NCBI RefSeq assembly: GCF_014633365.1
Contig: NC_068352.1
Location: 30,723,310-30,787,309, forward strand
Reading direction: 5' to 3'
Length of the DNA stretch: 64,000 bases
Source of the DNA: Diospyros lotus
Lineage: Eukaryota; Streptophyta; Magnoliopsida; Ericales; Ebenaceae
Made by a program: the position numbers and the translations under genes
Shown: positions 57,619-64,000 of the stretch, in pieces
How positions within the stretch are numbered: the stretch's first letter is position 1
Layout: each line of letters opens with the position of its first letter
Notes under the pieces: generated by a model
What the model was told of the DNA's origin: nothing
Databases searched by the model: none
The model's input: only the letters and a program-made list of their open reading frames with translations

Positions 57619-59183
57619 TAAAATATTGATGTGACTAACAACATAATTGCTAAATAATACAAATAATTAATTACTTGTTTAAGATTCTTAAAACTAGTAT
57701 TTGTATACAACACGAAGGGTATTTTTATTTGAGATTATTTTGTTTAAGATGAACAATAATTTTATATAATATGATGGAATTTTTATATAATATACTATTT
57801 CTATTGAGGACTTTTACATTGTATAAAATAAAAGTGTCCATGAGTCTAAGTAGACTAGGGTGTTGAAATATACCGATGGGATCAACTCCTGATTTTTATT
57901 GGGTTAGATTGATTTGACTCCGAATCAAACATAAACTATCCCGCCCCATTATAATATGGAGGGTGGCAGATAGAATGACAAATTCGATAATTGAATTGAA
58001 TTTTATAAATTAGATTTCATCATTGATTATCATGACATCACGAACGAGAGAAATCCGAACTTCATGAAACCCGATTAGATCCGAATATAACTCGACCAGG
58101 CTTAGCACGATCGGGCTTCATTCGTGAATGAAGCCGATCAGCTTGCTTCATGAAGCCCAATCGGCCTTTATCTAGAGGAGATATCAACAAATTAAGGGGC
58201 AACAAACCATCCTCACAAGTGTATGTGCATATAATTAAGGTAATTAATCTTATAAGGTAGTGCTAGTTAATTAAGATTTAGATTAAAAAATTAATTAAAA
58301 TTTAAATTAAAAAAGTGGAAGCAAAGAGTCGTTAGGGGCTGCAAAAAATAAGTTAATCTGGACTGAAAATAGTCAAATTTATTTTCTTTTCTAAGTTAAA
58401 TTTTTATTTTTTGAACAAAAACAAATATAGATATTATATCGTTTATATCTTTTATGAAAAATTCCTTTCTAAATTAAGTTTTATTTTTTAAAAAAAAATC
58501 TAAAAATGAATATGATATTTGAATAAATATAATTAAAGATAAATTTTGTTGTATGAATAGAAATTTTTTAAAGCTAGAGAACTTAATATATTGTATATAA
58601 ATAATTTATTATATGTAGTTAGTCCTATTCATTAATAAAATTATATTTTCTATCTTAATTTAATAAAATATGTTAATGCATATATTATAAATAAAATTAG
58701 ACAAAATAACCATGATAAAGGCTAGACTTTATCTTCTGGTATAGCTTACGAAAATTAAGTTAGATGAATATGAGCGAGGCTATAGAATTAGGTGTCTTTA
58801 TTTGTTGAGATTTTATCCATTATATAGGTTAAGCTTACAATAATTGAGTGGCAACCCTAACAAGATCTTTTAATTAAGATTTTCAAACTCTAGGTAAGAT
58901 ATTTCCAGCATAAACCACTTGCTCAAGTAAATGAGAAGTTAGTAGGCTCTATATTAACATGTTTGTGAGTTTTATTGAGGTTAAACTCTGGTCACTTATA
59001 AATTGAGCTTCAAATTAGCTCCAATCTTATTTCGTTTATCTTAACAAATGAATTTGAACGAAATTTTATTAAATCAAACACCAAATCAGTTGTGTACGAC
59101 TCGACTCATTTACGACCCTTACGAGATGCTGTGACTAATGAAACACTTAACATATCATGATTAACTCTCCCCAAAATGGACCA
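57619..59183. other. AT-rich DNA with a palindrome cluster
   Basis: Includes the second copy of the dispersed repeat (57685-57805). At 58109-58139 GATC-GGCTTCATTC/GAATGAAGCC-GATC forms a long inverted repeat with a single bulged G; CTTCATGAAG-type palindromes flank it (58060 and 58150 areas). No gene seen. Confidence 0.6.
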
Positions 59184-59859
59184 CAGGGATAAATTTATAA
59201 ATAATTAATTTTTTGCTGGTCCATTATCAGTTATCATGATATTTGTTTTATATAAAATTATGTATAGCGATATAAAATTAGGATTGCTTTCTTGACAGAT
59301 TAAAGAATGACCGAATAGTAGTTCACTATATTTGAAGACCCCTATATATATGGCGGGGTAGTTTTATGTAACTTCTGTGTGATTCCCAGCACTCTTCGGT
59401 GTCCGTCTTCTACTTCATGTTGATTTTCAAATTCCATTCAAATTTAAAATAACGTTTTCATGCATTGACTTCCAGTCAATGACAAGAAAATGACAAACTT
59501 GGCAGCATAATACAATTCAAATAAAAATTAAAGTTTTAGTTGAGAGAGCACTTAAAAGAATGTGAAATTATTCCTCAATTCTTAAGAATAAAGATATGTT
59601 ATTATTTATTTGAAATCGACATGTGTCTCTATTAATAGACAATTAAAAAGGGACATGGGTCCCCTACCCAACGTTTGACCTAATAAATTTGCGCCTATCT
59701 CATATAACAGACTAAACTTCAGAGATCTTGGCAAAAATCTTTATGGTAATCTTTCTTAGATGTTCACTTTTTTTTTATAAAAGTGATACTTAATAGTTCA
59801 ATATTTTTTATGAACACCTTTCAAAGATTCATTTATGTTACGAGGACTTTTTTTTTAGC

Positions 59860-60230
59860 TCTTTCCACTTCTTCTTTTAAATTTTTTTTCAACTTTTTAA
59901 TGGCTCAAGAAATGAGTTCTTAGATTCTTTAATTTTGTCTTGTATTGAATGAGCATATTGATCAATTCATTTATATTTTAGTTATTTTTTTTATAAAATT
60001 GTAATTTATCTGAAATGACCCGTATTGCTCAGGAGATATGAAATTGAGTATAAAGGCTACTAAAAAATACTCAACCACAATTATTTTCAAAGTCTTTAAT
60101 TGTGTTGCTAAAGTTGTCATTTCCAAAATATATTCATGTATGGTACAAGAACTATCATATTTAATAATGGTCAATGCACTTATTGATGTACTAACAGAGA
60201 TTTATCAGCAGTCTGGGAATGTTCTTTAAC
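59860..60230 (-). pseudogene. Ty1/copia gag (UBN2-type) fragment, unit 1
   Basis: Minus-strand 67-codon frame (60174-59971) reads KYDSSCTIHEYILEM, TTLATQLKTLKIIV and FLVAFILNFISPEQYGSFQI, the pattern of copia-type gag, where an EHI-LKM motif is followed by L-SLP--Y--F. A shifted frame continues with an MNELI-like stretch. Flanks lack LTRs and pol. It would have encoded nucleocapsid; it is now a fragment. Confidence 0.7.
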
Positions 60231-61729
60231 AAATTTTATAAGTTCCTTAATACTTTAAGTTTTGGGAAGGGCCAATATTACGTTGCATGTAATTGTTATT
60301 CGCATAAAGATCAGCCACAATTTATTCAATCTCTCCCATACTTTTATATAAATCCCTCTCATCATCGGGACTTACATCAATGAGATCATCGGGGTTTTTC
60401 AATTTAGAGTGCAAAGTCAAGATTTATAACACTTAAGTGAAACTAAACTTATTCACTCCAATGAAAAAAATTTAATCCGTTACAAAAGGAAATAGATGAT
60501 GCATGCGAATATATTGAAACATGTACAAATAATGCAAATAAAATTGAAATACTCGTACATATATTTTGAAATTTTCACATAATTTCAGATTCAGATATTT
60601 ATCATAAGGTACATCAAAGTTTTCTTTTGGGTGATACTAAGATGTACAAAATAAAATAATAATTGATAATTAAATATGCACTAATTAAAACTATTTGCTA
60701 TATATTTGGATATGCAAAATAAAACTAAAAAAACATACTAATTATCATATTCAGTTTGACAATTATAAGAACAGATAATTAACCATTATTCTAATCTCGA
60801 ATAGTCTTATAATGTAAACTTCAATTTATCTACAAACAAATATTATGGCTAAACTTAATTAATATTATGGATAAATTTATAAATAATTAATTTTTTGATG
60901 GTCCATTATCAGTTATGATGATATTTGTTTTATATAAAATTATGTATAGCGATATAAAATTAGGATTGCTTTCTTGACAGATTAAAGAATGACCGAATAC
61001 TTCACTATATTTCAAGACCCCTATATATATGGTGGGGTATTTTTATGTAACTTCTTTGTGATTCCCAGCACTCTTCGGTGTTCGCCTTCTACTTTATGTT
61101 GAGTCATTGAGGCAAGCGAGAGTACTTTACAAAATTAATTTTTGATTTTCAAATTCCATTCAAATTTAAAATAACGTTTTCATGCATTGACTTCCAGTCA
61201 ATGACAAGAAAATGACAAACTTGGCAGCATAATACAATTCAAATAAAAATTAAAATTTTAGTTGAGAGAGCACTTAAAAGAATGTGAAATTATTCCTCAA
61301 TTTTTAAGAATAAAGATATGTTATTATTTATTTGAAATCGACATGTGTCTCTATTAATAGACAATGAAAAAGGGACATGCGTCCCCTACCCAACGTTTGA
61401 CCTAATAAATTTGCCCATATCTCATACAACAAACTAAACTTTGGGGATCTCGGCAAAAATCTTTATGCTAATCTTTCTTAGATGTTCACTTTTTTTTTTT
61501 TTTTATAAAAGTGATACTTAATAGTTTAAACGTTATGAGAACTTTTTTTTTTTTTTATAAAATTTGCCCCTATCTCGTACAACAGACTAAACTTCGGCAA
61601 AAATCTTTATGGTAATCTTTCTTAGATGTTCACTTTTTTTTTTTTTTTTTTATAAAAATGATACTTAATAGTTCAATATTTTTTATGAACACCTTTCAAA
61701 GATTCGTTACTTTTTTTTTTTCCGACTCT

Positions 61730-62110
61730 TCCCACTTTTTCTTTTGAAATTTTTTTTAACTTCTTAATGGTTTAGAAAATGAGTTTTTAGATTCTTTAAT
61801 TTTATCTCCTTTTGAACGGGCATGTTGATCAATTTATTTATATTTCACTTATTTTTTTATACAGTAATAATTTATCTGAAATGACCCGTATTGCTTAGGA
61901 GATAAAGAATTGAGTATAAACGCTACTAAAAAATACTCAACCACACTTATCCCCAAAGTCTTTAATTATGTTGTTAAAGTCATCATTTTCAAAAGGTATT
62001 CATGCATGATACAAGAATCATCATATTTAATAGTAGTCAATGTACTCATTAATGTACCAACAAGAGATTTATCAACAATGGGAACGTTCTTCCACAAATT
62101 TCATAAATTC
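61730..62110 (-). pseudogene. Ty1/copia gag fragment, unit 2
   Basis: Same region in the second unit; the minus-strand reading KYDDSCIMHEYLLKM is recognisable but stops follow soon. The plus-strand 91-codon frame at 61910-62185 is the complementary-strand shadow of this gag. Confidence 0.6.
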
Positions 62111-62735
62111 TTTAACATTTTTACTTTTGAGAAGAGCCAACGTTACGTTGTATGTAATTGTTATTCGTATAAAGATCAGGCATAATTTGTTCAACATCTC
62201 CCATACTTTTATATAAATCCCTCTGATCATCGGGGATTACATAAGTGAGATCATCAAGTTTTTCAATTGAGAGTGCCAAGTCAAAATTTATAACACTTAA
62301 GTAAAACTAAACTTGTTCACTCCAATGGGAAAAATTTAATCCATTACAAAAGGAAACAGATGATGCATGTGAATGCATTAAAATATGTATAAATAATACA
62401 AATAAAATTGGAATACTTGTACATATGTTTTGAAAATTTTACATAATTTCAAATCCAAATATTCATCATAATTAGGTACATCAAAGTTTTCTTTTGGGTG
62501 ATACTAAGATGTACAAAATAAAATAATAATTGATAATTAAATATGCACTAATTAATTAGATCTATTTGCTATCTTTAGGTATGCAAAATAAAACTAAAAA
62601 AACATACTAATTATCACATTTATGTTTGACAATTATAAGAATAGATAATTAACCTTTGGACTAATCCTAAATAATCTTATAATATAAACTTCAATTTACC
62701 TACAAACAAATATTATGGCTAAATTTTATATCAGC

Positions 62736-64000
62736 ATCAAACATAAGATTTATAGGTAATTAAAAATAATTTATAATTCAAAATTTATTTATTTTAAAAT
62801 TTGACCACTTTAGTGACTAACAAAATTTTCTTAATATAAAATTTAAGTTATTAATTATTATTATTATTATTATTATTATTCATAATTTCCTTTTTTTAAT
62901 GCCAAATCTGTTATTTTGGGTCTGGGTCTGGATCGTAAATCAATCCAGATATACTAACCAGACCCGTGGGTCATTGCAAGCTATAATGGGTTAGACCTGG
63001 GCTATGGATCTGTTCTGGATGCTGGTCCAGATCCACGTAAGTCCAAAACCCCTTTCAGTGGGTCGGGTAACCCGACCCAATACGCCCACTTAGAATTGCC
63101 CATCTTCTTCTTCAGCCATGTAGGGTTTCTACTTAAACCCGCTGCAGCCGCCGCCTGTTCCCTCCTCCTCCTTCGTCTTCCCCTTTCACCGCAAGCCTTT
63201 CATCGCCGGCGGCCAACCTTAATAACAATAAACAATCATGCCCGCCAAAAAACTCATGTAAATTACAAAATATAATAAATTAACGGTTGATGATGAAATT
63301 TCAGAATTTGATTTCTCACCCTTCGTACCAACCTTAATAATAGACATTAAAATATTATTATATTTATTTTTCTATGTTAGATAGAAAAAATACCAAACCT
63401 TGATTTATAATAATAAAAATAATTTCTTGTCAACACTCTTTTAGGAGTTATCCATATTTTTTAAATCAAATATAATTTTAAAATAATCAATTATTTTATT
63501 AAATTTTTTGATTATTTTCTCAAATTAATACTATTATATTTGATATTTAATTTAATTATTTTATCAGATAGACGCATCATGTCTAATAAAATATTTATAT
63601 CCATTATCTTGTAATATATTAAATATTTTTTTTAATTATCATGTGAGTCAAAAAATAATTCTTATAAGAAGAAGGCCAATCAATGCAAGCGACTAAGGTT
63701 TAGCTCAATGGACAAATACGAAAAAAGTGTTGAAAAGTTTAAAAAGTGACTTCCTTTTTAAGTTGGAAAGTCACTTTTCGAAAATCTTTCATGTTTTAGC
63801 ATTTCATTTTTCATTGATCGGAAAGTCATTTTTATGAAAACAAGAAAAATGTCTCCTCCCAAACAAACGAAACCTCAATCGCATTGATGTATATGCAGAT
63901 CTAGAAGTAAATTTTAGATAAATAATTATAAAAAAAATTTAACCATTCTAATAAATATCAAAAAGTATGAAAAAGGAGGAGAAAAACATAATTGTTGATA
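62736..64000. other. AT-rich DNA with a GC-rich leader-like island
   Basis: (ATT)n at 62856-62880. From 62930 to 63215 composition is balanced: GGGTCGGGTAACCCGACCC near-palindrome (63060-63078), then CCCATCTTCTTCTTCAG, telo-box TAGGGTTT (63121-63128), TTAAACCC (63133-63140) and a CCGCCGCC/CTCCTCCTCCTT tract. A 13-bp bulged hairpin AAAAGTGACTTCC/GGAAAGTCACTTTT lies at 63742-63778. No open gene is present. Confidence 0.5.

Larger units (their letters stand above)
59184..62735. repeat. Tandem duplication, units about 1.68 and 1.87 kb
   Basis: Unit 1 59184-60865 and unit 2 60866-62735, in direct orientation, same order throughout (CCATTATCAG at 59221 and 60903; TACAAACAAATATTATGGC at 60831 and 62701). 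Unit 2 has extra sequence: GAGGCAAGCGAGAG at 61110 and a reduplicated ATGTTCACTTTTTT stretch at 61480-61640. Divergence of several percent suggests an old duplication. Confidence 0.93.

Noticed and set aside
60038..60229. 63-codon plus-strand frame
   Set aside because: The minus strand of the same bases encodes recognisable copia gag; the plus frame is its shadow.

Overview
This window looks like plant nuclear DNA, probably from an angiosperm with an AT-rich, repeat-dense genome. The evidence is Ty3/gypsy elements with C-terminal chromodomains and initiator-tRNA-Met primer binding sites, Helitron termini of the CTAG/T type, LTRs of 2-4 kb, and no dense gene content. I found no complete host gene, rRNA, functional tRNA or CRISPR array. 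Nearly everything that can be named is a retrotransposon, several nested in one another.

Layout. (1) 1-16683: a minus-strand Ty3/gypsy element (family A; its 3' part lies left of the window) has its 5' LTR at 12448-16683 and is split inside gag by a complete plus-strand chromovirus-like element at 897-12168 (two 2174-bp LTRs, TSD CAGCT). That element is itself split in pol by a 2.05-kb solo LTR at 5885-7935 (TSD CCTGT), giving three nesting levels. (2) 18490-27402: a family-A-like LTR fragment abuts a 5'-truncated minus-strand element (family B: 3' LTR 21154-24198, pol 24232-27402). (3) 27403-33174: AT-rich DNA with a tRNA-like SINE remnant and a row of Helitron 5'-end modules with one clear 3' hairpin terminus. 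(4) 33180-44084: a very young family-A element (LTRs of 3290 and 3294 bp, TSD ATGGC). Its interior is a decayed pol carrying a solo LTR, yet it keeps one 207-codon gag-like frame, so it must have been moved in trans. (5) 47315-57618: a minus-strand non-autonomous element (family C) with roughly 3-kb LTRs. A solo LTR of a sister family (D, 49436-51986, TSD CACTT) and an exact-length 678-bp tandem duplication lie inside its 3' LTR, and the PBS segment is triplicated. (6) 59184-62735: a diverged tandem duplication of about 1.7-1.9 kb carrying decayed Ty1/copia gag on the minus strand. (7) 62736-64000: AT-rich DNA with a GC-rich telo-box/CT-rich island that resembles a plant 5' leader.

Three architectural features recur between families. 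First, LTRs carry a strong 5' splice donor shortly after the presumed transcription start (GGTAAGT in the inner element and families B, C and D; the GC-type AG/GCAAGT in all four family-A LTRs), which suggests a long leader intron. Second, a small hairpin with a GGA-containing loop sits immediately upstream of the polypurine tract in families A, B and C, with different but self-complementary stems. Third, some LTRs contain arrays of short palindromes (GAGCTC, GTCGAC). These are the best candidates for undescribed biology here. Boundaries supported by TSDs are firm; family names A-D are local labels only.
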